A stretch of DNA of 46,726 bases from an uncultured Saprospiraceae bacterium. Its GTDB lineage: Bacteria > Bacteroidota > Bacteroidia > Chitinophagales > Saprospiraceae. The stretch spans positions 1 through 46,726 of the forward strand of contig CAKZTD010000219.1 in the NCBI GenBank assembly GCA_937921595.1. The letters run 5' to 3'. The notes beneath the pieces are model-generated. The model had not been told where the DNA came from. It ran no database searches and saw only the letters and a program-made list of their open reading frames with translations. This document shows, in pieces, positions 35,262 to 43,929 of the stretch; the first letter of the stretch is position 1; each line of letters opens with the position of its first letter. Made by a program: the position numbers and the translations under genes.

Positions 35262-36290
35262 ATGATGGGAAGAATACTTTTATTTCTTTTGATGTGCTTG
35301 GCTCCGAGTCTTTTTGCTCAGGAAATTAAACCTCCCGAGCAAGCCTTGGAAGGACCTGGAGGTCAGGAATATTTGCATGATGAAGTGACTCAATACGATT
35401 TTGCATCAAAACCAAATGGTTTTTGGTTGTATGAACCAGCATCTCCAAAGCCAGAGAAAGCTAATGTGATTGTATTTATTCATGGTTATGGAGCTTATAA
35501 TCCGATGATTTATGGTAAATGGATTAAGCATTTGGTTAGGAAAGGTAATACGGTTATTTTCCCTCGATATCAGAAAAATCTATTCAGTCCTTCTCCAAAG
35601 CAATTTGCTGGAAATACGGTTGATGGGATTCTTGCGGCATTAGATACCTTGGCAAATGGGGAACATGTGGCTCCGATTACGGATCATTTTAGTCTAGTTG
35701 GACATTCATATGGCGGGGTAATTTCTGCTAATCTGGCGGTTTACCACAAAGGTTATAACATTCCAAAACCAGAGGCCATAATGCTCGTCTCTCCAGGAAC
35801 AGGGCCTTTTAAAGGCGGTTTGCTGAAGACCTATGAGAAAATGCCTGAAGATATCAATTTGCTGGTTATGGTCAGTGAAAATGACAAGACGGTAGGAGAT
35901 AAGATTGGAAAATTGATTTATAAAACTGCAATTCACGTGAAAAACCGGAATTTGATTAGACAATATTCCGATTCTACAGGTTCTAAGCGTATGACTTCAG
36001 GTCATAATGAGTCCTATTCGATTGATAAGGATTTTGATAGTGGGATTCGGAACGTTTCTGCAAAAAGAGCTTTAAGAATGGGACATTTGAATGCAGTCGA
36101 CTTTTTTGGTTATTGGAAGTTGTTTGATGCTTTAAATGCTTTTACCAGAGAGGGAACTTTTAAGGAATATGCCTTTGGAAATACCCCAGAACAGCGTTTT
36201 TTAGGTGTTTGGAGCGATGGAACCAAGGTGAAAGAGTTGGAGATTACGGTTCCTGAAGTAGCATCAAAACCACTTTTAAGCTCAAAGTAG
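35262..36290 (+). CDS. Secreted alpha/beta hydrolase
   Basis: The 342-residue protein has a signal peptide (MGRILLFLLMCLAPSLFAQ). The hydrolase fold shows VIVFIHGYGAYNP for the oxyanion hole and LVGHSYGGVISA with the nucleophile Ser149. Candidates for the acid and His are in VMVSENDKTVGDK and ALRMGHLNAVDF. The domain resembles secreted esterase/lipase-like enzymes; the substrate is unknown. It is divergent from the TlpA-like gene and precedes the anchored thioredoxin on the same strand. Confidence 0.85.
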   Translation: MMGRILLFLLMCLAPSLFAQEIKPPEQALEGPGGQEYLHDEVTQYDFASKPNGFWLYEPASPKPEKANVIVFIHGYGAYNPMIYGKWIKHLVRKGNTVIFPRYQKNLFSPSPKQFAGNTVDGILAALDTLANGEHVAPITDHFSLVGHSYGGVISANLAVYHKGYNIPKPEAIMLVSPGTGPFKGGLLKTYEKMPEDINLLVMVSENDKTVGDKIGKLIYKTAIHVKNRNLIRQYSDSTGSKRMTSGHNESYSIDKDFDSGIRNVSAKRALRMGHLNAVDFFGYWKLFDALNAFTREGTFKEYAFGNTPEQRFLGVWSDGTKVKELEITVPEVASKPLLSSK

Positions 36291-36454
36291 TTTCTCTTTT
36301 TTTGTTAAAAAATCTCTATTCTTTTGAAAGTCAGGAATTAATTATTCATATTTATGTATTAAATCTGCTTTGAGAAAACGTATGCTTACTGTTGTAAGTG
36401 CTTGATCCCCTTAAGCGAACATACGTTAACATAACCAAAACAAACACTATACTC

Positions 36455-37399
36455 ATGGCAGGGATAGATTCCGATTTACCAGAAGAAAACAGTGATTTAT
36501 TTGAATTTGATTTAGAATGTAGTTCCTATAATCAGTTTGAAAAATCAAAAAATACACCAGCAAGTTTTTCCAATATTACCGGTGATTTTGAATTTATTAG
36601 AAAACAAAAGATTGCTTATTGGCGATTTATTGTACCCGTTTTATTAATTGGTACATTGCTTTCTGCTGGATTCTATAGCTTAGAAAATTTTGATAAAAAA
36701 GAGTTTTCTACGAGTATACACCAAGCATTAAAAACGGACCTTGAGGTGACTGAAATTCCACACGTTGAGGAAGTAGTTATTTTGGAGGATACTATAGTTC
36801 AAACAGAAACAATCGTTTTTGAAGAACCACCAAAAACTGAAGTAAATATTCCAGTAGCGGAAATTAAACAAGAAGAGGAAACTAAGGACGTTGAGATACT
36901 TCCCGAACCTGTTGTTGAAAGTACTGAAAGCATTACTGCTAAAGTTGAAGAGTTAGTTAGTTCGGAAGTATCAATACCCGTTCTGAATAAAGTAAAGAAT
37001 TTTAAAACAGAAAATATACAAGAAGCAAGAGCGCTTTCTGTCAGTACCGGTAGATATATTTTTGTTAAGTTCAGAGCAGACTGGTGTGTACCTTGTAAAC
37101 TAATGGAAACAACCGCATTAAAAGATGAATCGGTTGTGAAATTATTAAATGAAAAGTTCATCATTTTAGACATCGATATTGACCAGGCAAGAGGAAGAAA
37201 GATCAAAGAAGAATACTATGTTGAGCAATTGCCAACGTTGATTGTTTTGGATGATTTGGGAAACCAAATGAAGCGTAGAGAAAGTGCAATTGGTACTTCT
37301 GGTTTGTTAGAAATGTTGGAGTCTGTTGCTCAGTATATTTATCTGGAAGAAGAGACGACTGCAGGTCTTGATGGATTTAATGGAGCAGGAGAACGCTAA
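36455..37399 (+). CDS. Membrane-anchored thioredoxin-fold protein
   Basis: The 314-residue protein has an acidic N-terminus (MAGIDSDLPEENSDLFEFD), one membrane span (WRFIVPVLLIGTLLSAGFYSL) at about residues 56-76, then an acidic, Val/Glu/Pro-rich linker of ~110 residues. The C-terminal thioredoxin domain has FRADWCVPCKLM (Cys211, Cys214) and QLPTLIVLD. The topology puts the thioredoxin in the periplasm (N-in). ATG 36455 is preferred to a GTG 19 codons upstream. It resembles DsbD gamma or thiol:disulfide interchange proteins. A classic terminator follows. Confidence 0.82.
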   Translation: MAGIDSDLPEENSDLFEFDLECSSYNQFEKSKNTPASFSNITGDFEFIRKQKIAYWRFIVPVLLIGTLLSAGFYSLENFDKKEFSTSIHQALKTDLEVTEIPHVEEVVILEDTIVQTETIVFEEPPKTEVNIPVAEIKQEEETKDVEILPEPVVESTESITAKVEELVSSEVSIPVLNKVKNFKTENIQEARALSVSTGRYIFVKFRADWCVPCKLMETTALKDESVVKLLNEKFIILDIDIDQARGRKIKEEYYVEQLPTLIVLDDLGNQMKRRESAIGTSGLLEMLESVAQYIYLEEETTAGLDGFNGAGER

Positions 37400-37473
37400 G
37401 CGTTTACATAATTTTGGAATAAATCTTTTTTAAGATTCATTTATAATAGTTCAACGGTTATTGTAATTTAGAC

Positions 37474-37507
37474 GAGACATTTCGATAAGGAATGTCTCTC
37501 TTTTTTT
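37474..37507 (+). terminator. Terminator after the anchored thioredoxin gene
   Basis: GAGACATT (37474-37481) pairs with AATGTCTC (37491-37498) around a nine-base loop. The run TCTTTTTTT follows. Confidence 0.88.
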
Positions 37508-37564
37508 GAGGAAAAAAAATATGATTTTGCAATGCTTAAACCAAGTTAAAAACACACCGAGATT

Positions 37565-38296
37565 TTAATCTTCTTCCGGTGGAATTTCCATGTTATCAAT
37601 ATACTCAATAAGCTCTTCTAAGTTCCAAGAATCATCGACATGATGATCACCGATTTCGGTTCTTCTAAGTCCTGTAAGGTAAGAACCTGAATCCATCACT
37701 TTTCCAAAATCATGAGCAATAGAACGAATATAAGTTCCTTTACTACATTTGATTCTGAAATCAATAAAAGGTAGTCTAACCTCCTGAATATCAAAGTCAT
37801 AGATGTGGACAGGTCTTGGTTTGATCTCTACCATAATTCCTTTTCTTGCTTTCTTGTATAAGCGTTCACCATCAACCTTAAGTGCAGAATAGATAGGTGG
37901 GATTTGTTCGATATCACCAAGGAAAGTTTGCCTGGTTTTTTCGATCATTTCTTCTGTAATGTGATCAATTGGAAATTGTGCATCTTCTTCTTTTTCAGCA
38001 TCATAAGAAGGCGTGGTGGCACCAAGTTTTATAGTGCCAGTATACTCCTTTACCAAGCCTTGAAGGTCATTCAGTTTTTTAGTAAATTTTCCTGTACAAA
38101 TGATCAACAAACCAGTTGCCAAAGGATCCAAAGTACCCGCATGTCCAACCTTGATTTTTTTGACACCAAGCTTATGTTTGACTTTGTAACGAATCTTATT
38201 GACGACATCGAAAGAAGTCCATTCCAATGGTTTGTCAACCAGTAAAATTGTTCCTTCTTTAAAATTATATTGTGGATTGGCTAGCCTTGGATTCAT
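37565..38296 (-). CDS. truB: tRNA pseudouridine(55) synthase
   Basis: The 243-residue enzyme isomerises U55 in the T-loop of tRNAs. The motif GHAGTLDPLATGLL includes the catalytic Asp57. DKPLEWTSFDVVNKI and YSALKVDGERLYKKARKG also match the family. Length is slightly short compared with E. coli TruB because the C-terminal PUA-like domain is absent. It is the last gene of the ftsX-DUF3098-uppP-truB run; a hairpin separates it from uppP. Confidence 0.95.
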   Translation of the reverse strand: MNPRLANPQYNFKEGTILLVDKPLEWTSFDVVNKIRYKVKHKLGVKKIKVGHAGTLDPLATGLLIICTGKFTKKLNDLQGLVKEYTGTIKLGATTPSYDAEKEEDAQFPIDHITEEMIEKTRQTFLGDIEQIPPIYSALKVDGERLYKKARKGIMVEIKPRPVHIYDFDIQEVRLPFIDFRIKCSKGTYIRSIAHDFGKVMDSGSYLTGLRRTEIGDHHVDDSWNLEELIEYIDNMEIPPEED

Positions 38297-38351
38297 AAGT
38301 GTAAATGTAGGAAAAGATATAGAGCTTTAATAAGCAAAGAAAGGATGTTTG

Positions 38352-38387
38352 ATGTGGTCATATAATTATATAACTATATGACCACAT
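38352..38387. other. 13-bp perfect hairpin between uppP and truB
   Basis: ATGTGGTCATATA (38352-38364) pairs with TATATGACCACAT (38375-38387) around a ten-base A/T loop. It lies in the 102-base gap of a same-strand run and lacks a U-tract. The core ATGTGGT also occurs in the hairpin at 12835. Confidence 0.55.
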
Positions 38388-38398
38388 AATAACATGAT

Positions 38399-39208
38399 TT
38401 AAGAAAGGTTAAGTACACCTGTTCCAAAAAGAATAGCAACAATAGCTGCCGCAAAACAGTAGTAAGCAAAATAAGAAAGCTTGCTGCTTTTTACCAATTT
38501 GATCATCCAGGTACAAGCTAGAAGTCCAGTAACAAATGCGGCAATAAAACCTGCACCCATAGGTAGTAAAATATCAGAAGTATATGTGATTTCACCGCTT
38601 ATAATGTCTTTGGCCATTTTGCCAAAAATAAGAGGCACAACCATTAGAAAAGAAAACTTAGCTGCAGCTTCCCGATCAATTCCTAGTAAGACTGAAGTAG
38701 AGATGGTTGCTCCAGATCTTGATATTCCTGGAAGGATGGCTATTGCCTGAGAAATTCCGATGAGCAAGGCATTAGAATAACTGACTTTTTTATCGGTATT
38801 CTTAGCTCTGTCGGCAAGGAAGAGTAATAATCCGGTTAGGATTAACATAAAGCCAACCAGCGTAATTTGTTTATCGAAAAGAGTCTCTAAAGCATCTTCA
38901 AATAATAATCCTACAATGGCTGCAGGGATCATAGAAATGATGATTTTTAAAGAGAATATGGTTTCGTCATTCCATTTGAATTGGAATAAACCTTTGATGA
39001 TCCTGATAACTTCTTCTCTAAAAACTATGATTGTACTCAAAGCTGTTGCTGCATGCAGTACAACGGTCATGAGCATACTTTGCTCCGCTACACTATCATC
39101 GTTTAAAAAGAATTTCGCTAACTCTAAGTGGCCACTACTACTGACCGGTAAAAATTCGGTAAGCCCTTGAATGATTCCAAGAACTATCGCTTCAAATGTT
39201 TCTCCCAT
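38399..39208 (-). CDS. uppP: Undecaprenyl-diphosphate phosphatase
   Basis: The 269-residue integral membrane enzyme dephosphorylates undecaprenyl pyrophosphate to recycle the lipid carrier for cell-wall and polysaccharide synthesis. It shows GLTEFLPVSSSGHLEL and AILPGISRSGATIS, the two BacA/UppP signature loops, with about eight hydrophobic segments. ATG 39208 lies four bases after the DUF3098 stop. This gene supplies the carrier needed by the polysaccharide operon at the other end of the window, though the two are not linked in regulation as far as can be seen. Confidence 0.95.
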   Translation of the reverse strand: MGETFEAIVLGIIQGLTEFLPVSSSGHLELAKFFLNDDSVAEQSMLMTVVLHAATALSTIIVFREEVIRIIKGLFQFKWNDETIFSLKIIISMIPAAIVGLLFEDALETLFDKQITLVGFMLILTGLLLFLADRAKNTDKKVSYSNALLIGISQAIAILPGISRSGATISTSVLLGIDREAAAKFSFLMVVPLIFGKMAKDIISGEITYTSDILLPMGAGFIAAFVTGLLACTWMIKLVKSSKLSYFAYYCFAAAIVAILFGTGVLNLS

Positions 39209-39212
39209 TGAA

Positions 39213-39590
39213 TTATAGGTGTTGGTTGACTACTCTTTCTTGATTGACTATTGGTTCACCATTATCACTATGAGATTCTTTTTTGAAAATCGCAAAGACC
39301 ATAATGACTAATCCTGTTAATAGCATAAATGGCGCCACAACGATTCGTCGAGTTCCATAAATAATATCTTCGTCCCAAGTATTTGGATCAGGCATTTCGC
39401 CACCACTCATTAGGATGAACCCAATAGCCATTGCTAAAGCACCACCAAGTAGTAAGTAGTAATTTTGCTTTCCAAATAAAAGCGGCTCTTGATTAGTTTT
39501 TTTGATGCTTCTAGATTTAGAAGCGGTAGGAGATAAAGTAGTTTTAATCTTTGCAGATACCACCTTTTTTTTACTTGTCTTTTTAGCCAT
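39213..39590 (-). CDS. DUF3098 membrane protein
   Basis: The 125-residue product has a basic Lys/Ser/Thr-rich N-terminus (about 35 residues) followed by two membrane spans (YYLLLGGALAMAIGFILM and IVVAPFMLLTGLVIMVFAIF). The segment LLFGKQNYYLLLGG matches DUF3098, a small Bacteroidota family usually encoded between ftsX and uppP. Its location suggests an envelope or cell-division role, but its function is unknown. Confidence 0.9.
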   Translation of the reverse strand: MAKKTSKKKVVSAKIKTTLSPTASKSRSIKKTNQEPLLFGKQNYYLLLGGALAMAIGFILMSGGEMPDPNTWDEDIIYGTRRIVVAPFMLLTGLVIMVFAIFKKESHSDNGEPIVNQERVVNQHL

Positions 39591-39690
39591 TATATTAATT
39601 CAATTTTAAGTTTGTACAATCTAATTTGACAATCGTTCAATTCTGAAAACAAAAAACTAACCTCTCACCATTCACTTCTCACCTCTGATC

Positions 39691-40569
39691 CTAATACAAA
39701 TCGTCTAATCGCATGCGAAGATACTTGTTCACAATGTAATAAGTGCTCAATCCAGTAATTAAAATCCCTAGAATAAGAATTCCTGAAAAGAGGATACCGA
39801 TGAGGTATGGATCCAGCAGACTTGTCAATTCCACCATATTACTTTTTATAAAAAAGATGAGCCCTGAAAGCATCGCAATTGCGATTATAGCACTGAAAAA
39901 GCCATTTTTTAAACTTCTAAATAAAAATGGACGACTGATAAATCGCCAGGATGCGCCAACTAATTCCATATTTTTTATAAGAAAACGGTTAGAATACAAA
40001 GCTAATTTGATGGTGTTATGAATCAACGTAACTGCTACGAAAATGAATAAAACACCTATAATTAGGGCAATGAATCCTATTTTTCCCACATTTTTTTCAA
40101 TGTCATCTGCTAATCCTTCTTGATAGAATACGTCAATTACGTTGGTATTGTTCTTTAGATCAGCTGCAATTTTCGAAAGACTATCCGGATGCGTGTAGGT
40201 AGCCTTTGTACTGAAATTGATAACATCGTAAAGCGGATTAGAAAAACCTAGAGAAGAAAAGTCATCACCAAAGTCTTTTTGTAAACTTTTCGCGGCTTCT
40301 TCTTTAGAAGTGAAAACTACAGAACCGCTCTTTGTAAAGGATGCTCCTTCTAAGGTTTGAATGATTTTCAAATGCTCATGATTAGGAAGCTCATTTTTGA
40401 GTTCAACCATGATGTTCATCTTTTCTTTGTAGGAATTCACCAAACTTTGGCCATTTAAGACAATTAAGGCAAACGATCCTATGAGGAATAAAACCAATGC
40501 TACTCCAATGATAGAATAAAAGTAGTTAGGTTTGCTACGTTTTGGTATACCTTTTTGATTAAAATCCAT
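39691..40569 (-). CDS. ftsX: Cell-division permease-like protein FtsX
   Basis: The 292-residue protein has the FtsX layout: a cytoplasmic N-terminus, a first span (YFYSIIGVALVLFLIGSFALIV), an extracytoplasmic domain (about 50-165, with SVVFTSKEEAAKSLQKDFG), and three more spans toward the C-terminus. FtsX pairs with the ATPase FtsE to activate peptidoglycan hydrolases at the septum; ftsE is not adjacent, as is common in Bacteroidota. It is the first gene of the run and has a good promoter. Confidence 0.93.
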   Translation of the reverse strand: MDFNQKGIPKRSKPNYFYSIIGVALVLFLIGSFALIVLNGQSLVNSYKEKMNIMVELKNELPNHEHLKIIQTLEGASFTKSGSVVFTSKEEAAKSLQKDFGDDFSSLGFSNPLYDVINFSTKATYTHPDSLSKIAADLKNNTNVIDVFYQEGLADDIEKNVGKIGFIALIIGVLFIFVAVTLIHNTIKLALYSNRFLIKNMELVGASWRFISRPFLFRSLKNGFFSAIIAIAMLSGLIFFIKSNMVELTSLLDPYLIGILFSGILILGILITGLSTYYIVNKYLRMRLDDLY

Positions 40570-40596
40570 TTGTTAGCGCCTATTTATTGCTTTTTG

Positions 40597-40629
40597 CAAA
40601 ACTAATAAATAAATAGGCTTTCTATTCAA
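40597..40629 (-). promoter_or_regulatory. Bacteroidota-type promoter of the ftsX run
   Basis: On minus, TTG (40629-40627) is followed after 22 bases by TAGTTTTG (40604-40597), a TAnnTTTG match at a usual distance. It lies about 28 bases before the ftsX ATG at 40569. Confidence 0.5.
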
Positions 40630-40863
40630 GTTTAGGTAAAATTTATATTGCTCCTCGTTTTAAACCTTATTAAGGTATCTTTAGTCAAACAAATTAAGGA
40701 TTGCTTAAATTTATTTGAAAAACAATTTAAAAGAATTTACTTTCGTTTTTGAGAAATATAAGGATCTTCAAAAATTTGATTTGTGAAGGTTCTGCAAGTA
40801 CCCAAAATTGATGAAAACGCGGTAAAAGTAGATTGTATATATTTTAGAACAGAAATATCTTTT

Positions 40864-41442
40864 ATGAATAAACTGCTGATTATCTTTTTTAATCTAATCT
40901 TGATTTCAAGTATTTCAGGGCAAGTATTACTGGATAATCCTTCTTTTGAAGGAGAGCCAGAAGATGCAACAATGCCTAATGGATGGTTGGATTGTAAAAA
41001 AGGAACGACTCCAGATATTCTTCCTGGTTCTTGGGGAGTCTATAATGAACCTTCTGATGGAGAAACTTATATTGGTTTGATTACTCGTCCGGATAGAACT
41101 TGGGAGAGCATCGGTCAGCGTTTGAGTGCTCCTTTAGAAAAAGGAACTTGTTACAATATGTATTTGGACTTAGCTCATTCAAAAACTTATACTGGTTATA
41201 ATAAATCGGTGATCCTTAGAGTCTGGGGAAGTCGGTCTCGATGTTCCCGAGATCAGTTGCTTTGGAAAAGTGATGTGATTTATCATTCGGATTGGGAGAC
41301 CTATCTTTTAGAATTTAAAACAAATGCGATCTATAATTACATCATCTTTGAAGCTTATTTCCCGAATGAAGTAGGTAAGGCGGTTAAAGGGAATATATTA
41401 TTGGATAATATTTCGGAGATTGAGGTTTGTGAGCGGGCTTAA
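40864..41442 (+). CDS. Secreted carbohydrate-binding-like (galactose-binding fold) protein
   Basis: The 192-residue product has a signal peptide (MNKLLIIFFNLILISSISGQ), which favours ATG 40864 over a GTG 27 codons upstream. The mature part is one jelly-roll-like domain with LLDNPSFEGEPEDATMPNGW near the start and ILLDNISEIEVC at the end, the usual edges of such domains in Bacteroidota. In other proteins this domain (with TPDILPGSWGVYNEPSDG and TWESIGQRLS) is fused to OmpA or T9SS domains; here it stands alone. Binding specificity is unknown. Confidence 0.75.
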   Translation: MNKLLIIFFNLILISSISGQVLLDNPSFEGEPEDATMPNGWLDCKKGTTPDILPGSWGVYNEPSDGETYIGLITRPDRTWESIGQRLSAPLEKGTCYNMYLDLAHSKTYTGYNKSVILRVWGSRSRCSRDQLLWKSDVIYHSDWETYLLEFKTNAIYNYIIFEAYFPNEVGKAVKGNILLDNISEIEVCERA

Positions 41443-41471
41443 TCTCGACTTCCGCCCATTTGATGCACCGC

Positions 41472-41494
41472 ATCGAGCTAGGCTAATGCTCGAT
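41472..41494. other. 7-bp hairpin after the CBM-like gene
   Basis: ATCGAGC (41472-41478) pairs with GCTCGAT (41488-41494) around a nine-base loop. It is between convergent genes and has no T-run, so it is a weak terminator candidate. Confidence 0.4.
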
Positions 41495-41527
41495 TTGACA
41501 GTGAGGAATGAATAAACATCTAGAATT

Positions 41528-42517
41528 TTATTCTATAAAAATTCTCCATTTTTTATTTTTCTTGAATTTTGCTATTTCAGCATGATCCATCACGCTACAT
41601 GAAGAAGCTAGAGCATCTGCGTCCGCGCATGTTTTTGTAATGACAGTGATTGTTCTTCTATGTGTCATTCCGTAACCAGAGATTGGATTGATGATGTGCG
41701 AATACTTTTCACCTTTCCATTGGATGTATTTATATTGAGCTCCGGAAGTTGCGATGGCTTTGTTTTTTAAAACATAATGCTTTTTATAACCAGGGGTAAA
41801 AATCTCCCAGCCTTCTTTTTCAGGAGGTGCTTCAGAAACAAGAATATCTCCACCACCTTCAATCAAAGCACTTTTTATTCCTTGCTTTTTTAAAACTTTC
41901 ATCGCTTCATCAACAGCATATCCTTTTGCAATCCCTCCTAGATCAATTCGCATATTTTGTTTCTTTAATTTTACATTTTTTGAAAAATGAAAAACCTTTA
42001 TCCATTTATAATTCACCAATTTCTTTGAAGCTAAAATAGCTGAGGAGTCAGGCATTTCTTTTTGCCGAAATGCTCTCCGCCAGAGTTTTGACAAAGGGCC
42101 AATCGTGATGTCAAAGCTTCCATTAGTCTTTTTTGACCATTTTTTTGATTTTTTTAAAACCTTAAAGAGATCTTTGCTGACTTTAGTTTTATGAGCATCC
42201 CCGCTATGTTTTGATAGTAGACTGACTTCACTTTCTGGAAGATAATCACTCATGATTTGCTCTAGGTCATTGATTCTTTGAAATGCTTTTTGAGTAGCAT
42301 GTTTAGCCTGAGACTCATCATTTGCATATAGAATGATCATAAAAGTCGTTCCCATGTGTGGCTCCGAAAAAGCAAATCTTTCTTGGGCGAGGGTAGGGCT
42401 ACTTAGGAAAAGAAAGAAGAAACAATGAATTATAAAGAATAGAAAAGAGGCAAGGAAGTGATTAAGTTTAGGAAACTTCAAAAGTTTCCTAAACTTTTCA
42501 AAATGTATAATTAACAT
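41528..42517 (-). CDS. apbE: FAD:protein FMN transferase (ApbE family)
   Basis: The 329-residue protein has an N-terminal signal or anchor (FFIIHCFFFLFLSSPTLAQ). The ApbE domain follows with EPHMGTTFMIILY, IDLGGIAKGYAVDEAM, ALIEGGGDILVS and SHIINPISGYGM, the last in place of the usual DPRTG-type motif. The enzyme transfers FMN from FAD to Thr/Ser of target flavoproteins in the periplasm. Its ATG is one base after the oxidoreductase stop (TAAGATG), so the two genes are translationally coupled. Confidence 0.9.
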   Translation of the reverse strand: MLIIHFEKFRKLLKFPKLNHFLASFLFFIIHCFFFLFLSSPTLAQERFAFSEPHMGTTFMIILYANDESQAKHATQKAFQRINDLEQIMSDYLPESEVSLLSKHSGDAHKTKVSKDLFKVLKKSKKWSKKTNGSFDITIGPLSKLWRRAFRQKEMPDSSAILASKKLVNYKWIKVFHFSKNVKLKKQNMRIDLGGIAKGYAVDEAMKVLKKQGIKSALIEGGGDILVSEAPPEKEGWEIFTPGYKKHYVLKNKAIATSGAQYKYIQWKGEKYSHIINPISGYGMTHRRTITVITKTCADADALASSCSVMDHAEIAKFKKNKKWRIFIE

Positions 42518-42518
42518 C

Positions 42519-43871
42519 TTAAATCACTCTAGTTTTTCCAGGAGTTGGAATCGGATAGCGACCATCTTTGTCCGGCATCACTGGGGGATTTGCATCCCAA
42601 GCGAATTTTTTAGGCATCAAACTCAAGTCTGAATTAATCGCATCATCCCATTGAATGACTTGCCCAGAATAAGACGCAGCTCGACCTAACAATGATGTCA
42701 TGGTACTTTTGGCGCCATTTTCAGCATCAGCGAATTTATACTCGCCTTTTGCTATTGCGTCAAACAGCAAATCATGCTCTACCTGATAAGGGTTTTTATC
42801 CTTTTTATCATTATAATTCATGAGGGAATAACCGCTTCTAGTTTTGATCACCCCTGGAGCAGGAGCAGAGCCATTCGTTCCTTGGAACGACTCCGAAACC
42901 TTGGAGGCGCAGCCTTTAATATGTCGACATTGCGAATACATTCTCGTTCCATCAGCGTATTCAAATTCTACAAAGTGATGATCGAAAATCTCGCCATGAT
43001 CAATACCATTTCTTACCTGACGACCACCCATGCCATGTGCTTTTATTGGATAATCTTTTTTGACCCAATTGCTGACATCAAGGTTGTGAATATGCTGCTC
43101 TGTGATGTGATCTCCGCATAGCCAATTGAAGTAATACCAGTTCCGCATTTGGTACTCCATTTCGGTTTGGCCTTTTTCTCTAGGTCTTACCCAAACACCA
43201 TCACTATTCCAATAAACATGAGAAGTAACGATGTCTCCGATCACGCCTTCGTGAAGCATCTCTACCCACTTTTGATATTTCTTTTGATAATGTCTTTGAA
43301 GACCTACGACGACATTTAATTTTTTCTTTTTGGCTATTTCTGCAACTTCCAAAACCTTTCGAATTCCGATGGCATCTGTGGCCATTGGCTTCTCCATAAA
43401 GACATGTTTGTCAGCTGCAATCGCTGCTTCAAAATGGATTGGTCTAAATCCTGGAGGCGTAGTTAAAATCACTACATCACAAAGTTCTATTACTTTTTTA
43501 TAAGCATCAAATCCATGAAATTTGGTCTCTTCAGTTACATCAATTTTGTCAAGAATTTTTACCGGTTCTTCACTGCTCCAATCTTGGAATTCCGGATCTG
43601 TTATCTTTTTAAAACATTTATCGACATTGTCTTTAAATGCATCACACATGGCGACAAGTTTTACATTTTGATTGGTCGATAATGCTTGAACAATAGCACC
43701 CGTACCTCTTCCTCCACAACCTATCAATCCGATTTTAATAGCATCTGTCCCATCAATGTAAGCTCCGGCCAATGGGAGTGGAGCCATTAATAATCCACCA
43801 GCAGCTATGCCCGTACTTTTCATAAAGTTTCGACGATTGATGATTCCTTTTTTTTGATTTTTCTTTTTCAT
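42519..43871 (-). CDS. Gfo/Idh/MocA-family oxidoreductase with Tat signal
   Basis: The 450-residue protein starts with a twin-arginine type signal (INRRNFMKSTGIAAGGLLMA). The Rossmann domain shows IKIGLIGCGGRGTGAIVQAL and HVFMEKPMATDAIG with the catalytic-region Lys. The C-terminal domain contains WNSDGVWVRPREKG and GDHITEQHIHNLD, characteristic of secreted Bacteroidota/Planctomycetota oxidoreductases that act on sugars or sugar acids. The cofactor is presumably NAD(P), loaded before Tat export. The substrate is unknown. It is the upstream partner of apbE. Confidence 0.9.
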   Translation of the reverse strand: MKKKNQKKGIINRRNFMKSTGIAAGGLLMAPLPLAGAYIDGTDAIKIGLIGCGGRGTGAIVQALSTNQNVKLVAMCDAFKDNVDKCFKKITDPEFQDWSSEEPVKILDKIDVTEETKFHGFDAYKKVIELCDVVILTTPPGFRPIHFEAAIAADKHVFMEKPMATDAIGIRKVLEVAEIAKKKKLNVVVGLQRHYQKKYQKWVEMLHEGVIGDIVTSHVYWNSDGVWVRPREKGQTEMEYQMRNWYYFNWLCGDHITEQHIHNLDVSNWVKKDYPIKAHGMGGRQVRNGIDHGEIFDHHFVEFEYADGTRMYSQCRHIKGCASKVSESFQGTNGSAPAPGVIKTRSGYSLMNYNDKKDKNPYQVEHDLLFDAIAKGEYKFADAENGAKSTMTSLLGRAASYSGQVIQWDDAINSDLSLMPKKFAWDANPPVMPDKDGRYPIPTPGKTRVI

Positions 43872-43929
43872 GTTGGAAGGATATTTAGGAGTTTGAAAAG
43901 AAGTAGTTTGTCTTATAAGTTATTGTAAG

